This document shows, piece by piece, positions 9,014 through 17,906 of a DNA stretch of 46,572 nucleotides. Source of the stretch: Hallella bergensis DSM 17361 (GTDB taxonomy: Bacteria > Bacteroidota > Bacteroidia > Bacteroidales > Bacteroidaceae); NCBI RefSeq assembly GCF_000160535.1, contig NZ_GG704782.1, positions 225,465-272,036 of the forward strand, read 5' to 3'. A program made the position numbers and the translations under genes. The stretch's first letter is position 1; each line of letters starts with the position of its first letter. Under the pieces are notes generated by a model. It worked only from the letters and a program-made list of their open reading frames with translations, did not search any database and had not been told where the DNA came from.

Positions 9014-9790
9014 ATGAAACAAAAGGTCACCATAGTGAAAGTTGGCGGCGCCATCGTAGAAGACCCGGCTAAACTTGCGCAGTTCCTGCAAAACTTCTCG
9101 ACCATCAAAGGGAACAAGTTACTTGTGCATGGCGGTGGGCGCAGGGCCACCAAGATTGCTGCGGCCTTGGGTATTGAGAGCAAAATGGTGAACGGGCGAC
9201 GCATTACCGACGCCGGAATGCTTGAGGTGGTGACCATGGTATATGGTGGGTTGGTGAACAAGAATATTGTGGCCTGTCTGCAGGCTGGTGGTGTGAATGC
9301 CCTGGGACTTACAGGAGCAGACATGGACGTGATCCGAAGCCGCAAACGCCCGCTCAAGGATGGGATAGACTTTGGATTTGTAGGAGATGTGGAAAGCACC
9401 GACGGAGCTCGGCTGAAAGACCTCATCGAACAGAGCATCACGCCCGTCATGGCTCCGTTGACTCATGACGGACAAGGCAACATGCTCAATACCAACGCCG
9501 ATACCATTGCCTCAGAAGTAGCCAAGGTTATGTCCAAATTTTACGACGTAACCTTGATTTATTGTTTTGAAAAACCAGGGGTATTGGCCGATCCTGATGA
9601 CAACAACAGTGTGATTCCAACGATAACCCAAGTTGACTTTGAACGCTACGTAGCCCAAGGCGTTATAGCTGGTGGTATGATTCCAAAGATTGAGAACGCA
9701 CTCCGGGCAGTAAAGGCTGGCGTGTCGCGTGTTATCATTACGTTGGCCACCGCCATGGACGGCGAACAGGGCACCGTGATTAAAGCATGA
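9014..9790 (+). CDS. argB: Acetylglutamate kinase
   Basis: Phosphorylates N-acetylglutamate in arginine synthesis; in Bacteroidetes the substrate may instead be N-succinylglutamate, because several members use succinylated intermediates. Amino-acid-kinase fold: Lys8 and the glycine loop (VKVGGAIVEDP), the LVHGGGRR motif, the acyl-amino-acid site (LNTNADTIASEVA) and the ATP-site end (GGMIPKIENALRAV). Length 258 is normal. It lacks the long N-terminal helix of arginine-inhibited enzymes. Its TGA overlaps the ATG of the sigma-factor gene by 4 bp, which suggests translational coupling. Confidence 0.95.
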   Translation: MKQKVTIVKVGGAIVEDPAKLAQFLQNFSTIKGNKLLVHGGGRRATKIAAALGIESKMVNGRRITDAGMLEVVTMVYGGLVNKNIVACLQAGGVNALGLTGADMDVIRSRKRPLKDGIDFGFVGDVESTDGARLKDLIEQSITPVMAPLTHDGQGNMLNTNADTIASEVAKVMSKFYDVTLIYCFEKPGVLADPDDNNSVIPTITQVDFERYVAQGVIAGGMIPKIENALRAVKAGVSRVIITLATAMDGEQGTVIKA

Positions 9791-10299
9791 AGAAAATAAG
9801 TTTCCGTGACGATATCCTACCGCTGAAAAATCAGCTCTACCGCCTCGCACAGCGCATTACGCTCGACAGTGCCGAAGCCGAGGATATTGTGCAGGAAACG
9901 ATGATAAAAATATGGAACCGCAGAGCGTCGTGGGACGAGATAGACAACATCGAGGCTTTCTGCTTCACCGTCTGCCGAAACCTCTCGCTTGACAGTATCA
10001 GAAAGCGCGGAAACCAGAATGAATCGCTCGACTCCTCACAGCAAGAACACCCAGACCATAACCTAAGCCCTGATGAACTGCTCGTCGAACGGGACAGGCT
10101 CTCGCTCGTTCGGCAAATTGTGGATGGCCTACCCGAAAAGCAACGAAGCTGCATCCAGTTGCGGGATTTCGAGGGCAAGACCTACAAGGATATTGCAAAA
10201 GTGTTGCAGATAACCGAAGAACAGGTAAAAGTCAATATCTTCAGAGGGCGACAAACCATCAAACAACGATTTCACGACCTTAACGAGTTTGGCATTTAG
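9787..10299 (+). CDS. ECF-type RNA polymerase sigma factor
   Basis: A 170-residue sigma-70 family protein of the ECF group. Region 2 is visible as DAEDIVQETMIKIWNRR with the following CRNLSLDSIRKRG, and region 4 as LPEKQRSCIQLRDFEGKTY continuing into a helix-turn-helix (DIAKVLQITEEQVKVNIFRGR). Region 3 is absent, as expected. Its start codon lies within the argB stop (ATGA overlap). The next plus-strand gene, 657 bp on, encodes a likely anti-sigma factor. The inducing signal cannot be read from the sequence. Confidence 0.93.
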   Translation: MKKISFRDDILPLKNQLYRLAQRITLDSAEAEDIVQETMIKIWNRRASWDEIDNIEAFCFTVCRNLSLDSIRKRGNQNESLDSSQQEHPDHNLSPDELLVERDRLSLVRQIVDGLPEKQRSCIQLRDFEGKTYKDIAKVLQITEEQVKVNIFRGRQTIKQRFHDLNEFGI

Positions 10300-10363
10300 G
10301 TGTAGTGTAGAACATCCACATGGGCAGTTCTCTTCTTGTCCATTCGGGATAACGATTCACCCG

Positions 10364-10390
10364 GTTTTAACCATCGGAAAAGGTTAAAAC
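10364..10390. repeat. Perfect 9-bp inverted repeat downstream of the sigma factor
   Basis: GTTTTAACC (10364-10372) and GGTTAAAAC (10382-10390) flank a 9-nt loop, 64 nt after the sigma-factor stop. No T run follows on the plus strand, so it could be an operator or an RNA 3' end structure rather than a classical terminator. Confidence 0.6.
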
Positions 10391-10904
10391 TATTGACAAA
10401 ACGTCTCCAGATTTTCGCCGATTTGAAAATGAGTTTGCCTTTGCTCGAAATACGTGAACTACACGGCATTTTGCAACCGCTTGACGATCAGCGCTTTTTA
10501 TAAAACAGCCTTTTTTCTCCTATTTTTCCACGCGCGATTGAGTATCGAACGGCATGGCGAATAGGCTTCAACCGCTGTGCGATTCGAGCTCATCCGCACA
10601 GCCACTAAGGCCTAATCGTGCAATGAGAAGGCTCCTGTCGCAGCAACCTTTCGCATTTTGGTTATGCCGATCCCGGTTATGCCGTAAAAAGATGGCGTTT
10701 TTTTCTCTATAAGTCTCGAAAATAATGACCGAAAAACAGTAACTATATTTTACGCTTTTCGAACGGCCGTATGCACCAATCCAACAAACTTCAGGCCAGG
10801 GATATCCTGCTATCCTTGTAGGAAGGTAACATCGTCTTGGTTGATTGACGAGGAGAAACTGTAACGATGTAAATACTAAACAAAAGTTAAAAAACCGGTT
10901 TCTT

Positions 10905-10929
10905 GTAACTTACGTCTGTTTGAAACGTC
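10905..10929 (+). promoter_or_regulatory. Candidate ECF-dependent promoter of the 10957 gene
   Basis: GTAACTT (AAC at 10907-10909) and CGTC (10926-10929) are separated by 16 nt. This is the AAC / CGTC layout recognised by many ECF sigma factors, with predicted transcription starting about 20 nt before the ATG at 10957. Two more GTAAC motifs lie upstream (10826-10830 and 10861-10865). It would fit control of the membrane protein by the sigma factor encoded at 9787. Confidence 0.45.
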
Positions 10930-10956
10930 ATTTGAATAGACAGGCAAAAGATTAAA

Positions 10957-11451
10957 ATGGATTATAAATACATCAACCAACTTCTGGAGCGCTATTGGCG
11001 CTGTGAGACCTCACTCGAAGAGGAGGATATCTTGCGCGCTTTCTTCAGTCAGGACAGCGTGCCCGCTGACCTCATGCGCTACAAGCCCCTCTTCAACTAT
11101 GCGGAGGTGCAGAAGGAACATGATGTGTTGGGAGAAGAGTTTGACGAGAAGATTCTCTCTGTCATTGAAGGTTCGAAACCGGTAAAGGCACGTGTCATCA
11201 CTATGGCACAGCGTTTCAAGCCGCTCTTCAAGGCCGCAGCCGTCGTGGCCATTATCCTGACCTTGGGTAACGCCATGCAGTTGCCGTTCGGCAATCATAT
11301 GGACAACCCCATTGTGAATTACGACGGGTACAGCATGCCCAAATTCGACAAGGGAACATCAGTAGCCTTAGGCGACAGTGCTATGTCGGATACCATGAAG
11401 CAAAGCATGGTCGAGCCAAGTGCAACAGTCGGGCAACCCATCATTAAATAG
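10957..11451 (+). CDS. Single-span membrane protein, putative anti-sigma factor
   Basis: A 164-residue protein with an acidic, helical cytoplasmic part (about 1-85, rich in Glu and Asp), one membrane span (about 93-110, AAAVVAIILTLGNAMQL) and a short polar tail ending QPIIK. The layout, a soluble N-terminal domain, one span and an outer tail encoded after an ECF sigma gene on the same strand, is that of an anti-sigma factor. I see no zinc-binding HxxxCxxC motif. Function is inferred from context; it could also be an unrelated conserved Bacteroidales membrane protein. Confidence 0.6.
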   Translation: MDYKYINQLLERYWRCETSLEEEDILRAFFSQDSVPADLMRYKPLFNYAEVQKEHDVLGEEFDEKILSVIEGSKPVKARVITMAQRFKPLFKAAAVVAIILTLGNAMQLPFGNHMDNPIVNYDGYSMPKFDKGTSVALGDSAMSDTMKQSMVEPSATVGQPIIK

Positions 11452-11553
11452 ATTATTTTCTATGCTTTCTCTATAAAATAATGTTTAGTAAAACAACATG
11501 AAGCTGTGAAGCTTCGATTCTCTCAAATTTTTCATAACATACTAACGTAGAGA

Positions 11554-11587
11554 AGAGGCCACCACTCGTGATCGAGGTGTGGCCTCT
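11554..11587. terminator. Bidirectional terminator-like hairpin between convergent genes
   Basis: AGAGGCCA (11554-11561) pairs with TGGCCTCT (11580-11587), with more pairs inside (CTCG / CGAG) and two bulges. It lies between the ends of the 10957 gene (plus) and the CPBP protease gene (minus), where a shared terminator is expected. Neither flank has a strong T run. Confidence 0.6.
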
Positions 11588-11614
11588 TGTGTTTATTGCT
11601 TGAACAAGACGGTT

Positions 11615-12448
11615 TTAGTTTCGTTTCAACCTGTAGAACAGCTGATACATACTCGGAACAAGCACGCAAAAGGAAAAGGCAAGTCCAAGCCACATGGTGC
11701 GACTATTGCCTTGGAACATGTCGATGAGCTTACCATCGGCCATCTGGGGCATGAGGTTGAACATGATGTATGCCACCGTGTTGTTGATCCAATGGAACAC
11801 AATGCCGGGAACGATGGAATGGGTGCGGTAATACATCCAACCAAGGATGAGTCCGATCAGCGTGGCATGTACAAATTGAGGTAGGTTTCCATGCATGGCT
11901 CCAAAGAGGATGGCCGAGACGAGAATGGCGACCCAATGCATGTTTTTGTTAAACAGATTCAAAAGTGTGCGCAGTATGGCTCCGCGAAATACGAGTTCTT
12001 CGGCAATCGGCACCAATATCCCAATCGCCAAATATCCGGCGGGCTCACCCATGATGGCTTCGAACAATTGCACGGTTTTCTCGGGCAACGTGAAGTCCAT
12101 CTGTTCTTGCAGCCACTGCGAAGGCAATATGGTACCTATAGCCATGAGAGCTACCCATATCAGTGTTGTCCATGGATGAGAAGCCAGCCACGTGCGCGAC
12201 ACCACGGCCCATCTGGCATAGGTGAAAATGGTTATGGTCAGGCCGCTTGCCAGAGCTGAGGTAGCAACCAGGAGCTTGCCCGACATGTAGAACCTACCAT
12301 GGACTAACCGATCGGAAATTTCAGCCCACGGTTCTCCATCAAACCATGCCGAGGCCGCACTGACACCTATCGTCACAACGTATTGAATCATGAAAAAACA
12401 CACCACAAACAATACGACATCAAGTATGCCGCGAATCGTTTTATTCAT
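11615..12448 (-). CDS. CPBP family intramembrane glutamic endopeptidase
   Basis: A 277-residue polytopic membrane protein with the CPBP (Abi/Rce1-like) motifs: EELVFR (Glu150, Glu151, Arg155), FGAMHG with His186, and a late HWINN (His219, Asn222, Asn223). These residues form the Rce1-type active site. Relatives process prenylated proteins or bacteriocin precursors, but the substrate here is unknown. The start overlaps the end of ribF by 8 bp and ribF follows the Ca2+ ATPase gene, so the three probably form one transcript. Confidence 0.88.
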   Translation of the reverse strand: MNKTIRGILDVVLFVVCFFMIQYVVTIGVSAASAWFDGEPWAEISDRLVHGRFYMSGKLLVATSALASGLTITIFTYARWAVVSRTWLASHPWTTLIWVALMAIGTILPSQWLQEQMDFTLPEKTVQLFEAIMGEPAGYLAIGILVPIAEELVFRGAILRTLLNLFNKNMHWVAILVSAILFGAMHGNLPQFVHATLIGLILGWMYYRTHSIVPGIVFHWINNTVAYIMFNLMPQMADGKLIDMFQGNSRTMWLGLAFSFCVLVPSMYQLFYRLKRN

Positions 12449-13391
12449 CAGTATTCTCCTTATTAAATAATTTTTCTATCATCTTCTCGTCTTCCTTGAG
12501 CTGGTTGACAAGTTGTGTTACATGGTCAAACCTTTGCTCGGCACGTATTCGTTTGACAAAGGTCAGTCGCAACTGCTGTCCATAAATGTCTTCATGAAAA
12601 TTGAAGATATGGGTTTCCAGTGTGCGCTCTGTGCCTCCAAAGGTCGGTCGCAGTCCAATGCCCGTCATGGCAGGAAGGGATTGGCCAGAGGCTCCTATCT
12701 GGACTCTAACCGCATACACTCCATCGGAAGGTACAAGCTGGTGGGAGTCGGACAAGTCGAGATTGGCCGTGGGGTATCCTATCCCACGACCCTTTTTGAA
12801 GCCATGAACGACCTTGCCCACGATGGAATAGGGGTATCCCAGGCAGCGGTTGGCCAGTTCTATCTCGCCGCCTTTCAGAAATGCGCGGACAACCGAGGAA
12901 CTTAACTCGAGACCATCCATTTTTAAAGCTGAATGATGGGCCACAGCGATCCCCAGTTCCTCACCGTAACGAACATAGTCTTCGCAAGTCTCAGCACGGT
13001 TATGGCCAAACCGATTGTCATAGCCAATGATAAGTTTTCTCACATGAAGCCGATCGTGGAGCACATGGTTCATAAACTCCTGGGCTGAAAGCTGCGACAT
13101 CTTTTCGTCAAAATGCAGCACAACCACATGGTCAACTCCTGTGTTTTCAAGTAATTGCAGTTTGGCGTCCAACGTGGTCAGCAGTTCCGGTTGATAATCT
13201 TGGTTCAACACCTCGCGTGGATGGTGGTCGAAAGTGATAACCATTGACGATAAGCCCATCAGCTGTGCTTCATCCCTGACATGTTCGATGAGGAAGCGAT
13301 GGCCCAAATGTACACCGTCAAAAAAACCGATCGTTGCCACACATGGGTTGATGTTGGCGATATGATCTTGATTGAAATTGATTACAGTCAT
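12441..13391 (-). CDS. ribF: Bifunctional riboflavin kinase / FAD synthetase
   Basis: Makes FMN from riboflavin and then FAD. The N-terminal nucleotidyltransferase domain shows GFFDGVHLGH (22-31) and the conserved ITFDHHPREVL; the C-terminal kinase domain (about 185-305) shows GKVVHGFKKGRGIGYPTANL with the PTAN metal and nucleotide motif. Length 316 is normal for the two-domain enzyme. It starts 1 nt after the ATPase stop and overlaps the CPBP gene by 8 bp. The pairing with a calcium pump has no obvious metabolic logic. Confidence 0.96.
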   Translation of the reverse strand: MTVINFNQDHIANINPCVATIGFFDGVHLGHRFLIEHVRDEAQLMGLSSMVITFDHHPREVLNQDYQPELLTTLDAKLQLLENTGVDHVVVLHFDEKMSQLSAQEFMNHVLHDRLHVRKLIIGYDNRFGHNRAETCEDYVRYGEELGIAVAHHSALKMDGLELSSSVVRAFLKGGEIELANRCLGYPYSIVGKVVHGFKKGRGIGYPTANLDLSDSHQLVPSDGVYAVRVQIGASGQSLPAMTGIGLRPTFGGTERTLETHIFNFHEDIYGQQLRLTFVKRIRAEQRFDHVTQLVNQLKEDEKMIEKLFNKENTDE

Positions 13392-13392
13392 T

Positions 13393-16041
13393 TTATTCTC
13401 TGCTTCTCAGTCGCTTGAAAGCCCTAAACAATTCGCCACCGCCAAACACAAAGATGCCGGTCAGGCATAGAATGGTGCCCCATTCGCCGAGGCTGAGCGG
13501 TTGTGTGCGGAACATTCTTCCCCCGAAGGTCACAATACCCCATTGGCCCACAAGGATAAACACCAGCACGATGAGTAAGCCTCTGTCGCGCCATAAATAC
13601 CGAAAGGCCGAATGCCTTGAGCCATAACATTTGGCGTTAAATAAATTCCAAAACTGCAACATGACAAAGGTGGTGAAAAAGAGAGTTAGTTCGTGTACAT
13701 CCACTCCTTGCCCCATGCCATGTCGTTCGCACCAGATGAGGAATACGAACATGACAGCAAAAAACACAAGTCCGCAACCGGTAATGCTCTGCATCATCGG
13801 TTTGGATATGATAAACTCAGACCGACTGCGTGGCTTGTCGCGCATCACCTCGCGAGAAGGAGGCAGGGATGCCATTGCCATTGCAGCGAAGGAATCCATG
13901 ATGAGATTGACCCAAAGAATCTGGGTAACGGTCAATGGAATCTCGGTTCCGATAAATGCCCCACCAAGCACCAGCAACAAGGCAGACAGATTCACGACCA
14001 GCTGGAAGAACAAAAACCGTTGGATGTTCTTGTAGAGCGATCGTCCCCACATCACGGCTGAGGTAATCGAATGGAAGCTGTCGTCCAACAACGTGATGTC
14101 AGAGGCTTCCTTGGCCACAGAGGTTCCCGACCCGAGCGACAACCCTACATGGGCATGATTCAGGGCCGGGGCATCATTGGTACCATCTCCGGTCACGGCA
14201 ACTACCTCGCCGCGTTTTTGCAGCAGATTGACAAGGCGTTGCTTGTCGGAAGGTCGTGCGCGAGACATCACCCTGAGATTCTTTACAAATTCGTAGGCCT
14301 CGTCGTCACTGAGTGCTGCAAAGTCAGCACCCGTGATATGCCATTGGTCTTCATTCTTTTCCCCTTCATGCCATATTCCTATTTCCCGGCCTATCTCGAT
14401 GGCTGTTGCCGAATGATCTCCGGTAACGACCTTGACCTCTATGCCGGCCTTGCGGCACGATGAAACGGCTGCAGGCACATCCTCACGAATGGGGTCCTCA
14501 ATGGCGAAAATGCCTTGGAAAATCAAACCGGAGTATGCAAAATCATCTCGCTCACCCATGGCAAGGGCAAGGACGCGCATGCCCTTCTCTTGAAATCCGA
14601 CAACCTTTTCATTGATTTCCTGTCGCTTGGCCTCGGGTATTTCGCACATGTCCATCACTATCTCGGGTGCACCCTTAACGTAGAGATACTTGTTGTCGAC
14701 AAGTGTCATCATGTATTTGTTCTCGGTGGAGAAGGGCAGCATCTTGGTAATAGGAGCACGTTTACGGAGTGCGGTATAATCCTCCCCCTGTTCCTTTAAC
14801 CACTTCAACAAAGCTACTTCGGTGGGATTACCGACTCCCTTGGCATCGTCTAAATGAGCCGTCGTGTTGACTGCAATGGCCTGATAAAATTGATCACGGT
14901 TTATGTCCTCGGCCAGCGTACATTCCCTCACCGACATTTGGTTCTGTGTCAGTGTTCCTGTCTTATCTGTACAGATCACGGTGACTGCCCCCATCGTCTC
15001 AGAGGCATGGAGTTTGCGAACCAAGTTATTCGACTTTAGCATGCGACGCATGTTCAGGGCCAAAGCCAACGTAACGGCCATGGGCAGTCCCTCGGGCACC
15101 GCCATCACGATAAGCGTCACTGCCATCATGAAATACTTCAGGACCACATGGGCCATGGCAACATAGTTGTTGCCCTGCCAGATGCTGTCGGTTAATATAT
15201 CATGTACCAAGAATATAGCAAAAGCAGCCAAGGCAACCCCTGTACCGACTCTCGAAATCAACTTGGCCAGCTTCTCTAACTGCAGGTTCAAGGGCGTCTT
15301 AATACTTGTGCGCTCTGTAGAACTTGTGGCGACCTTGCCTATTTCCGAGTCATCTCCAACCTGGGTAACAACAAACTCGCCATAGCCATTCATGACCATA
15401 GATGATCGAAGGACAACATGGGCAGGATAAGCATTCAGCGGATGGGCTGCACCCTGAGCCTCTGATGATTCCTGACCATGCTCCGATGTGGTGTTGGTCT
15501 TTCGGTGTTCAGAAGCGGAGGGTGATGCTGTGCTCTTTGTTGTCAGTTGCTCCCCTGTCAGGCTCGATTCATCCACTTGCAAGTTCACCGCTTCGATGAG
15601 TTCCCCGTCTGCCGGAATCTCATCACCCGCCTCTATCAAGACGATATCCCCGACAACAACTTCCCGTCGCGGAACCTCCATCACTTTTCCGTTGCGTCGC
15701 ACTTTTACGTACTGATTCTCGTTGGCGGCGGTAAGTACCTTGAACTTCTTGGCAGCATCCATTTCAAAATAAAAGCCAACGGTGGTTGCAATAAAGGTAG
15801 CCAGAATGATACCAATCGTCTCGACGAAGTCGTTTTCGAAAAATGCTAAAACCAATGAAACGACTGCTGCTACAATAAGAATTTGAATGATCGGATCCCG
15901 ATATTTATCGATATAAAGTTTCCAAGGAGAAACGCGCTTGGGCGGGGTTAAAACGTTATCACCATATTTTTGACGGTTCTCCGCGACTTGGACATCTGTC
16001 AACCCCAATGGGTTCACAGTGTTCGATGTCAACTTATTCAT
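13393..16041 (-). CDS. Calcium-translocating P-type ATPase (PMCA/P2B-like)
   Basis: An 882-residue membrane pump that probably exports Ca2+. It has the phosphorylation motif with Asp359 (CTDKTGTLTQNQ), the M4 ion-binding motif VPEGLP (about 315-320), VTGDGTNDAPAL in the hinge, and six C-terminal spans including the M6 ion-site stretch WVNLIMDSFAAMA. The actuator domain has LTGE but an unusual Ser/Thr/His/Glu-rich insertion of about 38 residues directly after it (168-205). The start at 16041 precedes a TATATTTGC box at 16061-16069. It is followed by ribF after 1 nt. P2B identity rests on PEGLP and NLIMDS. Confidence 0.93.
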   Translation of the reverse strand: MNKLTSNTVNPLGLTDVQVAENRQKYGDNVLTPPKRVSPWKLYIDKYRDPIIQILIVAAVVSLVLAFFENDFVETIGIILATFIATTVGFYFEMDAAKKFKVLTAANENQYVKVRRNGKVMEVPRREVVVGDIVLIEAGDEIPADGELIEAVNLQVDESSLTGEQLTTKSTASPSASEHRKTNTTSEHGQESSEAQGAAHPLNAYPAHVVLRSSMVMNGYGEFVVTQVGDDSEIGKVATSSTERTSIKTPLNLQLEKLAKLISRVGTGVALAAFAIFLVHDILTDSIWQGNNYVAMAHVVLKYFMMAVTLIVMAVPEGLPMAVTLALALNMRRMLKSNNLVRKLHASETMGAVTVICTDKTGTLTQNQMSVRECTLAEDINRDQFYQAIAVNTTAHLDDAKGVGNPTEVALLKWLKEQGEDYTALRKRAPITKMLPFSTENKYMMTLVDNKYLYVKGAPEIVMDMCEIPEAKRQEINEKVVGFQEKGMRVLALAMGERDDFAYSGLIFQGIFAIEDPIREDVPAAVSSCRKAGIEVKVVTGDHSATAIEIGREIGIWHEGEKNEDQWHITGADFAALSDDEAYEFVKNLRVMSRARPSDKQRLVNLLQKRGEVVAVTGDGTNDAPALNHAHVGLSLGSGTSVAKEASDITLLDDSFHSITSAVMWGRSLYKNIQRFLFFQLVVNLSALLLVLGGAFIGTEIPLTVTQILWVNLIMDSFAAMAMASLPPSREVMRDKPRSRSEFIISKPMMQSITGCGLVFFAVMFVFLIWCERHGMGQGVDVHELTLFFTTFVMLQFWNLFNAKCYGSRHSAFRYLWRDRGLLIVLVFILVGQWGIVTFGGRMFRTQPLSLGEWGTILCLTGIFVFGGGELFRAFKRLRSRE

Positions 16042-16061
16042 AACTGTTTTGTTGTTTCATG

Positions 16062-16069
16062 CAAATATA
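16062..16069 (-). promoter_or_regulatory. Probable promoter -7 box of the Ca2+ ATPase-ribF-CPBP unit
   Basis: TATATTTG followed by C on the minus strand matches TAnnTTTG and lies about 20 nt before the ATPase ATG. A partial -33 box (GTTG, 16091-16094) is 21 nt upstream. Confidence 0.55.
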
Positions 16070-16182
16070 GCGAAAAACCGTAGAACGACCCAACGCTGTC
16101 CCTAAATAATATTTAAAAATGAGGGGAATTGTTGAGGACAAATTAGAGAATCACTTCATATCTGACCCTGTAATAACAATAC

Positions 16183-16223
16183 GACTCGGAGGTGGCTTGA
16201 CTTAAAAGCCGGCACTCCGAGTC
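16183..16223 (-). terminator. Terminator hairpin downstream of tyrS
   Basis: GACTCGGAG (16183-16191) pairs with CTCCGAGTC (16215-16223), with an inner GGCT / AGCC pair. It lies 43 nt behind the tyrS stop. On the minus strand the stem is followed by a moderately T-rich segment (GTATTGTTATT). Confidence 0.65.
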
Positions 16224-16266
16224 ATTTCTATAAATCTTACCTCATCGCGGTAATTGATGGCATGAT

Positions 16267-17565
16267 TTACTTCACGCTGATGAGGTAGTAGTTCTTCTTG
16301 CCACGCTGCATGAGCAGGTATTTGCCGTCGATGAGGTCGTCGGCGGTGACGGGCTGGTCGAAGGCAACCAGTTTCTCCTTGTTGAGGCTCACGCCTCCTC
16401 CCTTCACCATCTTGCGCATCTCGCCCTTGCTGGGGAATATTTCCCAATCCTCCTGGCAGAACAAGTCGATGGCCTTGCCGCCGAGTTGCGTTCTGTCAAG
16501 TTCGTAGTGAGGCACATCCTTAAATACGTCGTTGAGCGTGGCTTCGTCGAGCTGAGCCAACTGATCCTTGGTAGCCTTGCCAAAGAGAATGTTCGAGGCG
16601 GCGATGGCCATGTCAAGGTCTTCCTTGGAGTGTACCATCGTGGTGACCTCCTCAGCCAGACGGCGCTGCAAGGTTCGACGTCCGGGATCCTCGGTGTGCT
16701 CTGCAACGAGTGCAGCGATGGTTTCCCGGTCGAGGTCAGTGAATATTTTGATATAGCGTTCTGCATCATCATCCGACACGTTGAGCCAGAACTGGTAGAA
16801 AGTGTAGGGGGTGGTGCGGTTGCGGTCGAGCCACACGTTACCGCTCTCAGTTTTACCAAACTTCTTGCCATCGGCCTTGGTGATGAGTGGGCAGGTGAGT
16901 GCGAAGGCCTCGACATCGTTGCCGAGCGTACGGCGTATGAGTTCTGTCCCAGTGGTCATGTTTCCCCATTGGTCGTTGCCTCCGAGCTGCAGGCGAACGC
17001 CGTTGTGTTGATACAAATGCAGGAAATCGTAGCCCTGTAGAAGCTGATAGGTGAACTCGGTGAAGCTCAGTCCGTCGCGTGCCGTTCCGTTGAGACGTTG
17101 CTGTACGCTTTCCTTGGCCATCATGTAGTTTACAGTGATATGCTTGCCCACGGTTCTGGCGAAGTCGAGAAAGGTGAAATCCTTCATCCAGTCGTAATTG
17201 TTCACCAATTCGGCCTTGTTGAGCTCGTTGCCGTCGAAGTCCAGGAACTTGGCGCACTGTTTTTTAATGGCCTCTTGGTTGTGGTAGAGCGTGTCTGCGT
17301 CGAGCAGGTTGCGCTCCTGACTCTTGCCCGAAGGGTCGCCTATCATGCCCGTGGCACCTCCCACGAGGAGATAGGGTTTGTGTCCGCAGCGTTGCAAGTG
17401 GCGCAGCATCATGATGCCACACAAGTGACCGATGTGAAGCGAGTCGGCTGTAGGGTCAGTGCCGAGATAGGCTGATACCATGTTTTGGAGGAGGTATTCT
17501 TCTGTACCTGGCATGATTTGTGCCAGCATACCGCGCCATTTCAGTTCTTCGACAAAGTTTTTCAT
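16267..17565 (-). CDS. tyrS: Tyrosyl-tRNA synthetase
   Basis: Class I synthetase that charges tRNA-Tyr. The ATP motif HIGH is at 44-47 (DSLHIGHL), the KMSKS-like loop reads KFGKT at 235-239, and the tyrosine pocket includes YQLLQGYDF and GGNDQWGN. The C-terminal S4-like RNA-binding domain (about 365-432) is present with KGGGVSLN. Length 432 is typical of the bacterial TyrRS form. It is last in a run hemD-rnpA-yidD-tyrS on the minus strand and is followed by a hairpin terminator. An 89-nt gap separates it from yidD, so it may have its own promoter. Confidence 0.97.
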   Translation of the reverse strand: MKNFVEELKWRGMLAQIMPGTEEYLLQNMVSAYLGTDPTADSLHIGHLCGIMMLRHLQRCGHKPYLLVGGATGMIGDPSGKSQERNLLDADTLYHNQEAIKKQCAKFLDFDGNELNKAELVNNYDWMKDFTFLDFARTVGKHITVNYMMAKESVQQRLNGTARDGLSFTEFTYQLLQGYDFLHLYQHNGVRLQLGGNDQWGNMTTGTELIRRTLGNDVEAFALTCPLITKADGKKFGKTESGNVWLDRNRTTPYTFYQFWLNVSDDDAERYIKIFTDLDRETIAALVAEHTEDPGRRTLQRRLAEEVTTMVHSKEDLDMAIAASNILFGKATKDQLAQLDEATLNDVFKDVPHYELDRTQLGGKAIDLFCQEDWEIFPSKGEMRKMVKGGGVSLNKEKLVAFDQPVTADDLIDGKYLLMQRGKKNYYLISVK

Positions 17566-17654
17566 TTTAATTCTAATCGTTGTTTGGGTTGAACCCCACG
17601 GGTATGATGATCCGATGGGGTATATTCAGAATAATGGGGCGCCTGACGGACAAC

Positions 17655-17906
17655 TTACGGAACCGGGTCGTACCCGCTTCCACCCCAGGGGTTGCATCTT
17701 AGTATTCGCCATATGGTCAATGCCAATCCCTTGATGGGACCGTGCTTGAGCAAAGCTTGGCGGGCATATTCGGAACAGGTTGGTGTGAATCTGCAGGAGG
17801 CCGGGGTGTAAGGGGTGATGAATCTCTGATAAAACTCAATGGGCTGTATCAATACCCAGGCCAAGACTCGGCCGATAAAATGTAAAGCCTGTTTCATTTT
17901 GTTCAT
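17655..17906 (-). CDS. yidD: Membrane protein insertion efficiency factor YidD
   Basis: Small membrane-associated protein that helps YidC-dependent insertion. The start at 17906 ([10 protein letters not shown]) is chosen because it overlaps the rnpA stop as ATGA and removes nine non-conserved residues; an upstream ATG at 17933 exists. It has an N-terminal amphipathic or membrane helix ([18 protein letters not shown]) and the family core [16 protein letters not shown] followed by [11 protein letters not shown], with its conserved cysteines. The 83-residue length is normal. The overlap with rnpA matches the classical rnpA-yidD pairing, although rpmH and dnaA are not here. Confidence 0.95.
   Translation of the reverse strand: MNKMKQALHFIGRVLAWVLIQPIEFYQRFITPYTPASCRFTPTCSEYARQALLKHGPIKGLALTIWRILRCNPWGGSGYDPVP

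Larger units (their letters stand above)
10300..10956. other. 657-bp gene-free stretch between sigma factor and putative anti-sigma gene
   Basis: No convincing coding region is present. Structured elements: a 9-bp inverted repeat at 10364-10390 (GTTTTAACC / GGTTAAAAC), an 8-bp inverted repeat GCTGTGCG at 10574-10581 with its complement at 10595-10602, a direct repeat GGTTATGCCG at 10660-10669 and 10675-10684, and a 7-bp inverted repeat ACATCGT / ACGATGT at 10829-10835 and 10864-10870. It could be a long regulatory leader, a decayed gene or a dispersed repeat. Confidence 0.6.

Noticed and set aside
10554..10712. 52-codon ORF in the sigma/anti-sigma gap
   Set aside because: Composition (many Arg, Ser, Gln, Trp) does not look like a real protein, and it spans an inverted and a direct repeat.
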